The notes beneath the pieces were generated by a model. It was not told where the DNA came from and searched no databases. It saw only the letters and a list, made by a program, of their open reading frames with translations. A stretch of 25,260 nt of DNA, from the IMG/VR virus record IMGVR_UViG_3300009149_003671, positions 1 through 25,260 of that record; one strand, 5' to 3'. Origin of the DNA: a virus. Of the stretch, positions 1 to 7,515 are shown in pieces. The number at the start of each line of letters is the position of its first letter. The stretch's first letter is position 1. A program made the translations under genes and the position numbers.

Positions 1-251
1 GCAGGATCCGGGGAGCCAACAGAGGGCTGGTAGTCGTCGCTCTCGACAAGCGCCTTGATCCCTACCGCGATCTCCTCAGTGACGTGCTGTCCGACGAACT
101 GCTTCCACCACCGTGGTTGGTTCAGTCGGTTCGCGGTCACAGCGATCTGGGTCTCCGTGACCGTGTCCTGGTCCGAGCTCAGGAACGCCTTCGCGGAGCT
201 CGCGAAGTTGGACTTCGAGGCTCCGGGACCGGCCATGACCGCTTTGACCAT
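1..251 (-). CDS. Partial hypothetical protein following the portal gene (start present, C-terminus outside window)
   Basis: An open frame on the minus strand begins at ATG 251 (MVKAVMAGPGASK) or at ATG 236 (MAGPGASKS) in the same frame, and runs off the left edge without a stop. Neither start has a strong ribosome-binding site. About 83 residues are visible. They are polar and Ala/Ser-rich at first, then contain RLNQPRWWKQFVGQHV, with a Trp-Trp pair near residue 49. I do not recognise the family. The gene follows the portal by about 70 bases, and one copy of the 15-bp palindrome lies in that gap. In T4 the genes after the portal encode prohead core and protease proteins, so a head-assembly role is possible, but the sequence does not show it. 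Confidence 0.55.
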   Translation of the reverse strand, partial: MVKAVMAGPGASKSNFASSAKAFLSSDQDTVTETQIAVTANRLNQPRWWKQFVGQHVTEEIAVGIKALVESDDYQPSVGSPDP

Positions 252-303
252 TTCAGTCAGCGGCTCTGGCCTGTGCTTATTCGTTAGGTTCAGTCGTCTC
301 ACG

Positions 304-318
304 TGCAATCCGATTGCA
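304..318. repeat. 15-bp palindrome copy 1 (perfect)
   Basis: TGCAATC-C-GATTGCA, a perfect 7-1-7 inverted repeat. It begins two bases after the portal stop codon and ends about 53 bases before ATG 251, as read on the minus strand. The TTGCAC formed by its right half could act as a -35 box, with TAACGA 16 bases further on, but that -10 is weak. Confidence 0.85.
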
Positions 319-320
319 GG

Positions 321-1998
321 CTAGTTGTCGCCCAGCGTAAACCTTCTACCGGTACCGGACAAGTTCCCAACGCCATTGTTTCGCCGCCCGGCCTGAGAAA
401 GCTCTCGCATGAGACCCTTCATTTCGCGGACGTTCCTAGCCATGGCCTGATCCTCTCGGAGGATCTCAGAGACCTTATTGTGTAGGACCTTCGAGTCCTT
501 CTTCGAGATCTTACCGTGATCCCGACCCTCTTCTCGAAGGAGTTTGGCCAAGTAGCCGGACTCTCCGAGTGCGGCCTTCTCCGACTGCACCTCCGAAGAG
601 CGCTGCTCCTTCACCTTCATGACGTCCGCGTCGGTGAAGCCGAAGACCTCCTTGAGGACCCACTCCAAGGACACGAACTCACGCATGCGGCTGGCGAAGT
701 CAGCACGCGCGTTCGCCACCTCGAGCTGAGCCAGCTCATACACGCCGCTCGGAACCGTGAGGTAGATCTCGTGGTAGACGGTCGCTGGGTCGATCTCCAT
801 TGCGGATAGGTGGACCCGCGCAATGTGACGTAGGCCGCGACGTACCTCACGCTGCACCCGGAGGATCGAACGCGCGAACTGCACGTCCACGTTCGAGAGG
901 ATCGAGCCTGACTTGTCTGCGTCAGCACCCAGGTACTGCTTCGGGACCTTGAGGGCGGAGTACATCTTCTTGAGGAAGTACTCGACGATCTCCATGGAGT
1001 CCCAGGTCGGCTGAGCCAGGGTGTCGATCCTGGTCCGCTCCGCCTCTCTGCTGATCGGAATGTAAATGTTCTCGTCCGGCCCCATGGGGTTGAACCGTAG
1101 GTCCACGTTCCCCGTCTGGCTGTTCAGGAACTTCCGCTTCGAGAACTGCTTCTTGACCTCGTTCAGGTAGCGGAACGCCTCACGCGGGGGACGCTGGCCG
1201 GTGTCCACGTAGATAGCGAGACGGCCCGGGGCTCTGGTCAGGAAGTGCTGCATGGAGGCCCTCCAGCATGACCAACCGCTTCCAGATCCAGCGAGCGGGC
1301 TCCAGCACGGAGTAGCCGTACTTGGTGCCTCGGTTCACCGACTGGAGGCGCATGTGCATGACCTCCCAGTCGTCGTAGAGCACGGTCCCGTCGAACGACC
1401 TCTTCCCCGAGTCCATGAGGGACTTGAACTCGTTGGGCTGGATATTCACCGTGCCGGTCTGGTCGTAGTAGAAGCCGAGCAGCCCCTCCGCCGGATCGTC
1501 AACACGACGGGTGGCGGCGGGTGAGAGGTACTCCAGTCCGATCACGCCACGGTCGGTGACGAGGAGCTCGTTGTACTCGTTGCCCATTTTGCAGAGCCCG
1601 CGGGTCATGGGCCAAATGTGGTCCTTGATCTCGAGGTTCCCGTAGAAGCATTCGTCGAGGAGCTTCTTGACCTGCTCGTCGTCTGCTTCGATCTCTACGG
1701 TCCTGCCGTCCTGGATATCCGGCTGGGTTGCGTCGTCAGCCCAAATGTCCAGAACCGAGGCGAGCTCTGGATACTGCTCCATGTGCTCGTAGTCGACGTA
1801 ACGGGCCAGCAGGCTCTGATCCGTTCGGAGGGCCTCCCCCACTCCCTCGAGACCTGTGCCGGTAGCCATGCCGGCACGAGTAAAGGCCCCGGAGCCGCGC
1901 GTTGCGATCCGGGGCCTTCTGGCCTCCCGACGCTCGTCCCGCTTACGCGAGAAGACGGCGTCAATGAAGCTCTGTGCTCTGCCTGAGATTTTTGCCAT
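321..1998 (-). CDS. T4 gp20-like portal vertex protein, reading frame broken near 1255-1265
   Basis: The portal forms the dodecameric head vertex through which DNA is packaged. The first frame runs from ATG 1998 to about 1260 and carries the gp20-like opening YVDYEHMEQYPELASVLDIW, then DDATQPD and a VLEPARWIWKRLVMLEG helix. The second frame runs from about 1262 to the stop at 321 and continues the family with FLTRAPGRLAIYVDTG, EVKKQFSKRKFLN and ALKVPKQYLGAD. The two must be read together for a full portal of about 560 residues; T4 gp20 has 524. Deleting one G from the GGG after CTGGA would join them as MLEASMQHFLTRAP. The gene could be truly split: the second frame has an ATG at 1253 behind GGAGGG. 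Ribosome binding at 1998 is weak. The C-terminus is Lys/Arg/Gly-rich. Confidence 0.85.
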
Positions 1999-2037
1999 TG
2001 GGGACTACACGTGGCTCGAGGTTAGGGAGACGAAAGT

Positions 2038-2352
2038 CTACTCCGAGAAGGAGTCGTCGGGGTCTTCGTCTTCGGGCTCAGGCTCAGGCTCAGGCTCAGG
2101 AGCAGGTATCTCGACGATCACCTCGACGATCTTCTCGACGATCACCTCGACGATCTTCGGCTCTCCGGCGGACTCAGCCTCCGTGAACGCAGCCTTGCTC
2201 TTGAGCTTGGCCGTCGCGCTATGAAGGTGGTCCTCATGCTTGAGGAGCCACGCCTCGTCGAGCTTGACGCGAGCGTTGTAGTTGGGAGCGAGAGCCTGAC
2301 GGGCCGCGCTCAAGAGGCACTCGGCCTCAGCTTGTGTGAACTGGATCGCCAT
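2038..2352 (-). CDS. Small acidic-tail protein with a duplicated KIVEVIVE segment
   Basis: A protein of 104 residues begins at ATG 2352 behind AGGAGG and ends 39 bases before the portal start, so it is probably co-transcribed with the portal. Residues 1-60 are helical and charged. Residues 66-73 and 74-81 are two exact copies of KIVEVIVE, encoded by a 24-bp tandem DNA repeat. They are followed by a Pro-Glu run (residues 83-94) and an Asp/Glu-rich end. I do not recognise the family. The repeat would form beta strands or a coiled segment and the tail is probably disordered. A scaffold or assembly-chaperone role is guessed only from position next to the portal. Confidence 0.8.
   Translation of the reverse strand: MAIQFTQAEAECLLSAARQALAPNYNARVKLDEAWLLKHEDHLHSATAKLKSKAAFTEAESAGEPKIVEVIVEKIVEVIVEIPAPEPEPEPEPEDEDPDDSFSE
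2111..2158. repeat. 24-bp tandem repeat, two copies
   Basis: Two adjacent exact 24-bp units (2111-2134 and 2135-2158) lie inside the small acidic-tail gene. Each unit is built from two similar 12-bp halves that start TCGACGATC. In protein they give KIVEVIVE twice. This is a recent in-frame duplication. Confidence 0.9.
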
Positions 2353-2376
2353 ACTGGCCTCCTGGGTTGGTTAGCT

Positions 2377-2892
2377 TCAGCCGCCGCTGCTCATGGCCGC
2401 GCCACGCATGCTGTGCTTGAGCTGAGAGATCTTCTGTCCGCGAATGATATCGCGGCGGCGGTTGTCGTTCTTCTTCCGCTTCTGACGACGGCCACCGCCG
2501 TAGCGCTTCGCCTTGCGGGACGCCTGCTGCTTCTGCTTGTGGCGAAGCTGGGCCTGCATGCCGGGGGTGGTCTTGTCGCCGCTGGAAGCCTGAGCTCGAC
2601 GACGAAGGGCGGACTTGCTGGCCTCGAGAATGAGGAGCTCAGCGAGGTCTTCGAGAAGATCGGTGATTGAGTGGGTCATGTCCTCATTCCAGGACTCGGC
2701 CAGGTCGATCTCCACGGTATCTCCGTGAATCGTAGCCTTCGTGACGAACTTCAGCTTCTTCGCGGCACGAGCGAACTTCTTAGCTGAGGACGCAGTGTCG
2801 AATCCCCAAGAGGACCCCTCTTCCGTGTCCTCGCCGCCAAAGTCGCTGGCCAGCTCGTCGAGCTCTGCCCGGATCTTGTAAAGTGAACCCAT
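2377..2892 (-). CDS. Probable prohead core/internal protein: acidic N-half, LILE cleavage-like site, basic tail
   Basis: ATG 2892 is chosen because AAGGAGG lies 8 bases upstream; the frame stays open further upstream but crosses the promoter and palindrome. The product is 171 residues. The first 80 are acidic and mixed. About residues 82-95 (ITDLLEDLAELLILEASKS) form an amphipathic helix with I-L-E before A, matching the (L/I)-x-E site of T4-type prohead proteases. The rest is rich in Lys, Arg and Gln, with KRYGGGRRQKRKKNDNRRR. The layout (acidic helix, cleavage site, basic DNA-binding-like tail) is shared with 7516-8157 and 8795-9073. No family is recognised; a processed head core protein is an inference. 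Confidence 0.75.
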   Translation of the reverse strand: MGSLYKIRAELDELASDFGGEDTEEGSSWGFDTASSAKKFARAAKKLKFVTKATIHGDTVEIDLAESWNEDMTHSITDLLEDLAELLILEASKSALRRRAQASSGDKTTPGMQAQLRHKQKQQASRKAKRYGGGRRQKRKKNDNRRRDIIRGQKISQLKHSMRGAAMSSGG

Positions 2893-2917
2893 AGGGACGG
2901 CCTCCTTGCCTGGTGGG

Positions 2918-2945
2918 ATTCTAGCGAACAGGCTTCGCCGTGCAA
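2918..2945 (-). promoter_or_regulatory. Candidate promoter overlapping palindrome copy 2
   Basis: On the minus strand TTGCAC (2940-2945, right half of the palindrome) is followed after 16 bases by TAGAAT (2918-2923). A transcript from here would start just ahead of the AAGGAGG of the gene at 2892. The overlap of -35 and palindrome suggests repression or activation by a palindrome-binding protein. Confidence 0.5.
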
Positions 2946-2955
2946 TCGGATTGCA
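2941..2955. repeat. 15-bp palindrome copy 2 (perfect)
   Basis: TGCAATC-G-GATTGCA, perfect 7-1-7. It lies two bases beyond the stop codon of the gene ending at 2958 and about 48 bases before ATG 2892. Confidence 0.85.
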
Positions 2956-2957
2956 TG

Positions 2958-3437
2958 CTACCGAAAAGCACCGGCCCACGTCTTCCCCAAGACGGCGACA
3001 GCGATAACCCGCCTACGGTGCTTCTCCGCCTGGTGCTTTGCTCCTTGCCGGCCACTGGTGAGCCTGTCCAGAGAATCCCTATCTACCGCCAGAGTCGTGG
3101 CGGATAGAGCCAAACACTGCTGGAAGATAGAGAATCTTGTCGAGGCTTCGGGGACCTCGGGCAGCCCGACCACAATCTGATCCACAACAGACTCGGTCCA
3201 GACCGCGTGGGCTTCACGTCCGTAGTCCTCAAGCGTCTTCGACTCCTTGGCCAGGGAGAGCTCGAGCTGCTGGCTGTGGTGCGCCGCCAACAGCTTCGCC
3301 CGCCGGATCGCTTCGTACAGCAAGAAGCCCGCCGGGTCTTTCAGCCGACGGGCCTGCTGCTTCTGTTCTTCTGCCCACTCCTCGCCGTCTACTCCGATCA
3401 CGGACCTGTAGACGTGGTCGAAAAGGGAGCCGGACAC
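2958..3437 (-). CDS. Hypothetical helical protein
   Basis: A 159-residue frame begins at GTG 3437, directly after the stop of the gene at 3440; there is no better start and the ribosome-binding site is weak. The protein is mostly helical and charged, with EEWAEEQKQQARRLKDPAGFLLYEAI near residue 20 and a basic C-terminal part (RQGAKHQAEKHRRR). No signal peptide, membrane segment or known motif is visible. It is the last gene of its block, and palindrome copy 2 follows its stop. I do not recognise it; a virion or assembly role is suggested only by the neighbours. Confidence 0.7.
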   Translation of the reverse strand: MSGSLFDHVYRSVIGVDGEEWAEEQKQQARRLKDPAGFLLYEAIRRAKLLAAHHSQQLELSLAKESKTLEDYGREAHAVWTESVVDQIVVGLPEVPEASTRFSIFQQCLALSATTLAVDRDSLDRLTSGRQGAKHQAEKHRRRVIAVAVLGKTWAGAFR

Positions 3438-3439
3438 GA

Positions 3440-3754
3440 CTACCGACGGACGACGCGACGCCCGCCCCGCTTAGCGGCACGAAGCCTGGATCCTGCCGCC
3501 CTCACCGCGGGACGCTTGTTGACGCCCCCAATGGTGGACTGATTTCGGTTCGGTGCAGTAGCACTTGTGCGAAGCCGTGTCCCTCCCGCCGCTCGCCGCG
3601 CGGCACCTTGAGTCCTGGCACGAGTACGCGCCTGGGCGAGCTTGCCATGAACGGCACGTCGAGGGCTTATGCCTGCGGCACGAGCCATGCGACCTGCCCC
3701 GACGCGTTCGTCGAGGAGGCCGTCAAGCCGCTCAAATAGGCCGGTGACGTTCAC
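3440..3754 (-). CDS. Small Arg-rich basic protein with short helical leader
   Basis: The frame is open from further upstream, but that part overlaps the beta-rich gene at 3757-4125. I place the start at GTG 3754, giving a 104-residue protein that opens NVTGLFERLDGLLDERVG and then becomes Arg/Ala/Gly-rich to the end. ATG 3688 is an alternative start. Neither has a strong ribosome-binding site. The leader LFERLDGLLDE resembles those of the genes at 4392, 7516 and 8795, and ends in L-D-E, close to the (L/I)-x-E cleavage rule. A DNA-binding internal head protein is inferred from composition and architecture, not from homology. Confidence 0.6.
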   Translation of the reverse strand: MNVTGLFERLDGLLDERVGAGRMARAAGISPRRAVHGKLAQARTRARTQGAARRAAGGTRLRTSATAPNRNQSTIGGVNKRPAVRAAGSRLRAAKRGGRRVVRR

Positions 3755-3756
3755 GG

Positions 3757-4125
3757 TTAGCTGCCGGCAATGATCACGTCGAGGGTGATCGGCTCCGCCC
3801 CGGTGGTAATGAACAGCGCAGTGATCGCGCCACCGATCACCGTGGGCTTGTCGATCGCGATAGAGGTGCTGGTGTTGTTCTCGAACTTGACCTGCACCAC
3901 AGGACACGTGTTGACGTCGGGTCCTGGGTTCAGGTAGATCGCCTTGGCGGTGGTCACACCCCCGAAGCTGATCGGCTCGTCGGTCAGGTTCGCGTCAATG
4001 ATCTGGAGGAGCTGCGTAACCTCCGCGACCGTGATCGACCAGTCGATCTTCTTGGCCGTCTCCTTGTTCTTGCCGGTGCTATCGAAGATAGCGAACTCTC
4101 CGGTGAACTTAACGATCTTGCTCAT
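3757..4125 (-). CDS. Small beta-rich virion-like protein
   Basis: ATG 4125 opens a 122-residue protein that ends TLDVIIAGS. Its sequence alternates hydrophobic and Thr/Asn residues (ISFGGVTTAKAIYLNP, VVQVKFENNTSTSIAID), as expected for a beta-sandwich. No export signal or catalytic motif is present. Proteins of this kind in phage structural blocks are often head decoration or tail proteins, and it lies between two basic or zinc-binding small proteins. The family is not recognised, so a structural role is an inference. Confidence 0.75.
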   Translation of the reverse strand: MSKIVKFTGEFAIFDSTGKNKETAKKIDWSITVAEVTQLLQIIDANLTDEPISFGGVTTAKAIYLNPGPDVNTCPVVQVKFENNTSTSIAIDKPTVIGGAITALFITTGAEPITLDVIIAGS

Positions 4126-4128
4126 GGG

Positions 4129-4395
4129 TTAGTCCTCTCCCAGGTAGTCGGTGCCGGAGCCCTCGAACGTCGTAGATTTGACGGCGAGAGCTTCCTTGTT
4201 CTTGCGGGCCATGGCTATCACCACGGACTCGTTGAGTTCTAGGGTCCACCAGCAGTGACAGCACCTACGGCACTTCCTGCGGCGACGGACTACATTTCCC
4301 CTGAACGGCCAGAAGGCACCGAGCCGGGTCTCGGCGACGCCACAGTCCTCAGATCCACAATGTCCGCAGACTCTGGTTCCGTATTCGTCGCTCAC
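4129..4395 (-). CDS. Stand-alone NrdR-like zinc-ribbon protein
   Basis: An 88-residue protein starts at GTG 4395, overlapping the previous stop by four bases (GTGA), which implies translational coupling. Residues 10-52 read C-G-H-C-G-S-E-D-C, then ETR, then VVRRRRKCRRCCHCWWTLEL. This follows the N-terminal zinc ribbon of NrdR repressors (CPxCGSED...DSR...RRRRECxxCxxRFTTxE), with zinc ligands likely Cys10, Cys13, Cys42 and Cys45. The ATP-cone domain that normally follows in NrdR is absent; the last 35 residues are short and unrelated. It probably binds DNA or a protein partner. Control of ribonucleotide reductase genes cannot be claimed from the ribbon alone. Confidence 0.75.
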   Translation of the reverse strand: MSDEYGTRVCGHCGSEDCGVAETRLGAFWPFRGNVVRRRRKCRRCCHCWWTLELNESVVIAMARKNKEALAVKSTTFEGSGTDYLGED

Positions 4396-4631
4396 TTTGG
4401 ACCAAGCCTTCTTCCCTCGTAGCCCAGAGCGTCCAGCTTACGCTTGGCCCTGCCCTGCTCCAACCGTCTCTTGTTCTTGCGCTTCCGAACCTTCCGGGAG
4501 CGGAGCTTCTTCTCCATGCCGAAACCGAGTCGCCTACGGGCACGACGGTGAAGGTTCTTCTGGAAACCATGCGACCGACTCACCTGCTGGGTGATTCGGT
4601 CAAGGTCCTCTAGTAGCTCTCTCAACGTCAT
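4392..4631 (-). CDS. Small basic protein with amphipathic leader
   Basis: ATG 4631 begins a 79-residue protein, first in its minus-strand block. Residues 1-17 (MTLRELLEDLDRITQQV) form an acidic amphipathic helix. From about residue 25 to the end it is very basic (RRARRRLGFGMEKKLRSRK and KRKNKRRLEQ). The leader resembles those of 7516-8157 (MLLDLLEDLNDLV) and 8795-9073 (MIHEILEELAVLV). It ends in a 4-base overlap with the zinc-ribbon gene. A nucleic-acid-binding internal head protein is the likeliest reading, but this rests on architecture only. Confidence 0.7.
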   Translation of the reverse strand: MTLRELLEDLDRITQQVSRSHGFQKNLHRRARRRLGFGMEKKLRSRKVRKRKNKRRLEQGRAKRKLDALGYEGRRLGPK

Positions 4632-4687
4632 GTGGTGCCTAGCCGTCTCCTCGAAATAGCTACCTCGGCAGTATACACTCTGCCCCC
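4632..4687. promoter_or_regulatory. 56-bp divergent promoter region with a shared TATAC box
   Basis: This gap separates ATG 4631 (minus) from ATG 4688 (plus). GTATAC at 4671-4676 is self-complementary. On the minus strand it reads TATACT, a near-perfect -10; on the plus strand it reads TATACA/TACACT. No good -35 is visible on either side. The plus-strand start point would fall at or near the ATG, and the bases before it (TGCCCCC) hold no ribosome-binding site, so a leaderless message is likely. Confidence 0.5.
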
Positions 4688-5542
4688 ATGAGCCCTACCT
4701 TGCCTAGATCCAGGGTGCATTGGCGCGCTGAGACCCTCCTGACCCCCGCCCAACGCGACGCGACCGTTGAGCTCGTCGAGAAGGTCGTCCGTCTCCCTGA
4801 GTCTCAGACGTGGGGAAAGGAGCTAGGCCCACACGCGATCTTCACCCGCACTGTGCTCGCTACGGTTCCCGGGGCGGATCACGAGTTCTCCACGGATCAC
4901 GACCGGGTAGTGATCAAAGTCAGCAAGGGATCGGCGGACGACACCATTGCCTTCCAACAACGAATTATCGAGGAACCTCCCGCCGCCTGGGGGGAGTGCC
5001 GGTTCCAGCAGACGCTCCGCGCTGGGCACCTTGACGACGGGTCAGCCTACAAGGTGCTCGACTACGTTCCCGGTGCGACGCTCGAGCCCTATCTAGCGAA
5101 CCGAGAGACACCCCTGTCTGCTGAGGTGGCCTCGTCGATCCTCCGGCAGCTCTTCGGCGACGTGCTGATCCCGTGGTGGGACGCTGGGTTCCGGTTCGCG
5201 GACTTTCGCCAGGCGAACTGGATCTACGAGGAGAGCACCGACACCCTCACCATGATCGACACCGACGGTCTTCGTCCTGGAATGGAGGGAGCCCTGCGCG
5301 GAGACCAAGAGGTGCTTCAGTCTCTGGAGTCGATCGCCGTGTCCAGGTTCCCTGGGCTGATCCTCGCTGTAATGACCGCGAGGACGCCTTCACTCACGAA
5401 GTCCGTTGCCGGGTCGCGAGTGAAGAACGCCCTCGAGAAGAGCAAGTTCATTGAGCGAATGACTGCCTTGGGTACGCCCAAGGGGTCACGCGTGAAGGTC
5501 GAGCAGAGCCTCAAGAAGCTGCTGCTCTGGCTGCGCCTCTAA
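4688..5542 (+). CDS. Phage protein with protein-kinase-like fold
   Basis: This is the only long plus-strand gene inside the minus-strand structural block. The 284-residue product shows a kinase-fold core: DRVVIKVSKGS (Lys77, ATP-binding lysine position), the hinge YKVLDYVPGATLEPYL (121-136), the catalytic loop ADFRQANW (Asp172, Asn177) and the metal-binding MIDTDG (Asp191-Gly194) in place of DFG. It resembles small-molecule or atypical protein kinases more than classical Ser/Thr kinases. No membrane segment is present. It has its own probable promoter and ends three bases from the convergent gene at 5546. A host-modifying or virion-modifying kinase inserted as an independently expressed gene is my inference; the substrate is unknown. 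Confidence 0.75.
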   Translation: MSPTLPRSRVHWRAETLLTPAQRDATVELVEKVVRLPESQTWGKELGPHAIFTRTVLATVPGADHEFSTDHDRVVIKVSKGSADDTIAFQQRIIEEPPAAWGECRFQQTLRAGHLDDGSAYKVLDYVPGATLEPYLANRETPLSAEVASSILRQLFGDVLIPWWDAGFRFADFRQANWIYEESTDTLTMIDTDGLRPGMEGALRGDQEVLQSLESIAVSRFPGLILAVMTARTPSLTKSVAGSRVKNALEKSKFIERMTALGTPKGSRVKVEQSLKKLLLWLRL

Positions 5543-5545
5543 GGG

Positions 5546-7513
5546 CTACGCAACCCCGAACGGGTCGGCCAAGAGGTCCTTGGTCTTCCGCTTGGACATG
5601 CCGCCGACGCCGACGCTCTTTCCGAGATCCTTGAGAGCCGCGCTGACCGAGAGGGCCCCCGACTTACTCGCCAAAGGAGCCTCGGGCTCGTCACCGAGCT
5701 CCCAGAAGTCCAGACTGGTGGTGGTCCGGGCGGGGAACATGTGCTTCTCAGCCCAGCCAGGAACCGTGGACTCCATGCCGAAGTCTTCGCGGATCGCGAA
5801 GAACTGGGCCATAACGGCGTAACGAATGTCCTTGCTGACCTTGTAGCGGCGCAGGTAGCCGTTCATGGCCGTCTTGGCCCGCTGGATCGTCTTCGTCACA
5901 TCGTTGTCGCCGGCCTTGTGCTTCATGATCGCGACGAGCTTCTTCTTGACCGAAGCGCCGCCACGCTTGCCCCCGCCCAGCTCGCTCTGGGTCTGGTCGA
6001 TCAGCCGCTGCATGGCCTCAACTCGCTGACGAGCTCGCTTCCTCATGACCCGCTTGTTCTGCGACTTCAGGAAGCTCACCTTGGGCCGGTCCTCCATGAC
6101 GTAGTCGTCGTCCTCGGTGGTGATCTCCATGCCGCCGTCGACCTCGCCGTAGATATCGCCAAGGCTCTCGGCGACTCCCATGGCGACACTCGCGTAGGCC
6201 AGAATGTCCTCGCGGGCCTGGTGCCGGTAGTAGGGGTCCTGGCGTTCGACGTTGAGCTCCTCAGCGAGCTGGATCATGAGGCCCTCGAGCTCCGAAGCCG
6301 CCTCACGGTCGTTCGGGTTCTGCGAGAGCTCCTCCAGCGCGACGTGGATCGGTTCCAGGGCCTCCTCGTCGAAGAACATGGGCAGGTCCGCCAGAATGTG
6401 GCGGACGGACTCGATCTGGCTACGGATAGTCCGCCGTCCTTCGTTGGGCTGTGAGATCTTCTCCATGGTGGGTCGCCCAGCCTGTGGGTTGTAGGAACCC
6501 TCGGACAGAAGTCCTCGGAGGTCAGAAACGATACCTCCGAGCTCGTCGTGGTCTTCCAGTTGCACGGTGGCCTTACTCCCTTTGAACCTACTCATAATGA
6601 TCTCCGCTCGCTTGCGAATGGCGCTAGACCAACGATTGAGTTCAGCGTCAAATTGGTCTCGTGTTTCCAGAACAGCCTTCACCCACTCGCCGAGTTGGCG
6701 CTCAGGCATGGCCCCTTGTGTTTTGGTCGCCCTGTCGGCTGCCACGATCAAACGGCCAGCCTCAAGGCTGTGGGTCGCGACCTGGTCGATCAGGTCCTTC
6801 GCCACGTCAGGAAGCTGTCCGGCCATAGCCGAAATGCTCTCCAGCAGGCTACGAATGGGGTCGTTAGCGACCCTCTTGTCGTAGGCAGCCTTCTCGGCCC
6901 CTCGACGCTTCTTGCCGTATTTGGCAGAGCCGACCGTAGCGTTGAAATCCCGCTTGAACTCCTTGGACCGCTGCCCGCCGTCGGTCATCCACGGCGGGTT
7001 GCGATTCATGGCGATCTGCTTGAGCGCCTTCGAGACGTTTCGGAAGTTCTTGTTCGCACCGAAGCCACTCTTCTCGACTTGGTGCGCGAGCTTCAAGAGC
7101 CTCTCGGCAGCCTCCCTAGAGAGGTGCTCCTCGCCGAAGGCCGTGTTCGCGATCACAGCCACTTCCGCCTGGAGCTTCTCAGCCTGGCGAAGGTAACGGG
7201 TCCGAATGTAGGAGGCGGTCTTCTCCAAGGTCTCGTTGGCGTGACCCAACATGCCTCGTATGGTCCCTCCGAAAACGTAGGGATCCTCCCGACCAGGAGG
7301 CCGGCGGGGCTCCTTGGGCTTGGCCTTCTTCTGGTCAGCGAGGTTCTTCTCTCGCTGCTCCGGCGTGACGACAGGCTTCCGACGACGGCCTTCGTGGAGG
7401 AGGTTGGTCCGTTCGATCACCTTCTCGTCGAGGTCCACCTCGTCGAACCACTCGATCATGGTGTCGAGTTCGGCCCTTCCGTAGGGCATGTAAGGAGGGT
7501 CAACGTGCTTCAT
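5546..7513 (-). CDS. Large helical, basic virion-associated protein
   Basis: ATG 7513 is chosen because it lies two bases after the preceding stop (TAGCTATG) with GGAG upstream. The 655-residue protein is nearly all helical and charged, with long heptad-like stretches (for example EEALEPIHVALEELSQNPNDREA and KRVMRKRARQRVEAMQRLIDQ) and no membrane segment. The N-terminus, MKHVDPPYMPYG, faintly recalls the M-x-H-R-T-P-P leader of the cargo proteins, and NLLHEGRRR at about residue 37 offers an L-H-E cleavage-like site. I do not recognise a family. A large internal or scaffold protein of the head is plausible from location and composition. Confidence 0.75.
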   Translation of the reverse strand: MKHVDPPYMPYGRAELDTMIEWFDEVDLDEKVIERTNLLHEGRRRKPVVTPEQREKNLADQKKAKPKEPRRPPGREDPYVFGGTIRGMLGHANETLEKTASYIRTRYLRQAEKLQAEVAVIANTAFGEEHLSREAAERLLKLAHQVEKSGFGANKNFRNVSKALKQIAMNRNPPWMTDGGQRSKEFKRDFNATVGSAKYGKKRRGAEKAAYDKRVANDPIRSLLESISAMAGQLPDVAKDLIDQVATHSLEAGRLIVAADRATKTQGAMPERQLGEWVKAVLETRDQFDAELNRWSSAIRKRAEIIMSRFKGSKATVQLEDHDELGGIVSDLRGLLSEGSYNPQAGRPTMEKISQPNEGRRTIRSQIESVRHILADLPMFFDEEALEPIHVALEELSQNPNDREAASELEGLMIQLAEELNVERQDPYYRHQAREDILAYASVAMGVAESLGDIYGEVDGGMEITTEDDDYVMEDRPKVSFLKSQNKRVMRKRARQRVEAMQRLIDQTQSELGGGKRGGASVKKKLVAIMKHKAGDNDVTKTIQRAKTAMNGYLRRYKVSKDIRYAVMAQFFAIREDFGMESTVPGWAEKHMFPARTTTSLDFWELGDEPEAPLASKSGALSVSAALKDLGKSVGVGGMSKRKTKDLLADPFGVA

Positions 7514-7515
7514 AG

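Noticed and set aside
304-318. The palindromes as rho-independent terminators
   Set aside because: The stem is only 5-6 bp, no T-run follows, and several copies lie immediately before start codons or overlap -35 positions.
2040-2180. CRISPR-like repeats
   Set aside because: The repeats are two directly adjacent units with no spacers and encode the duplicated KIVEVIVE in frame.
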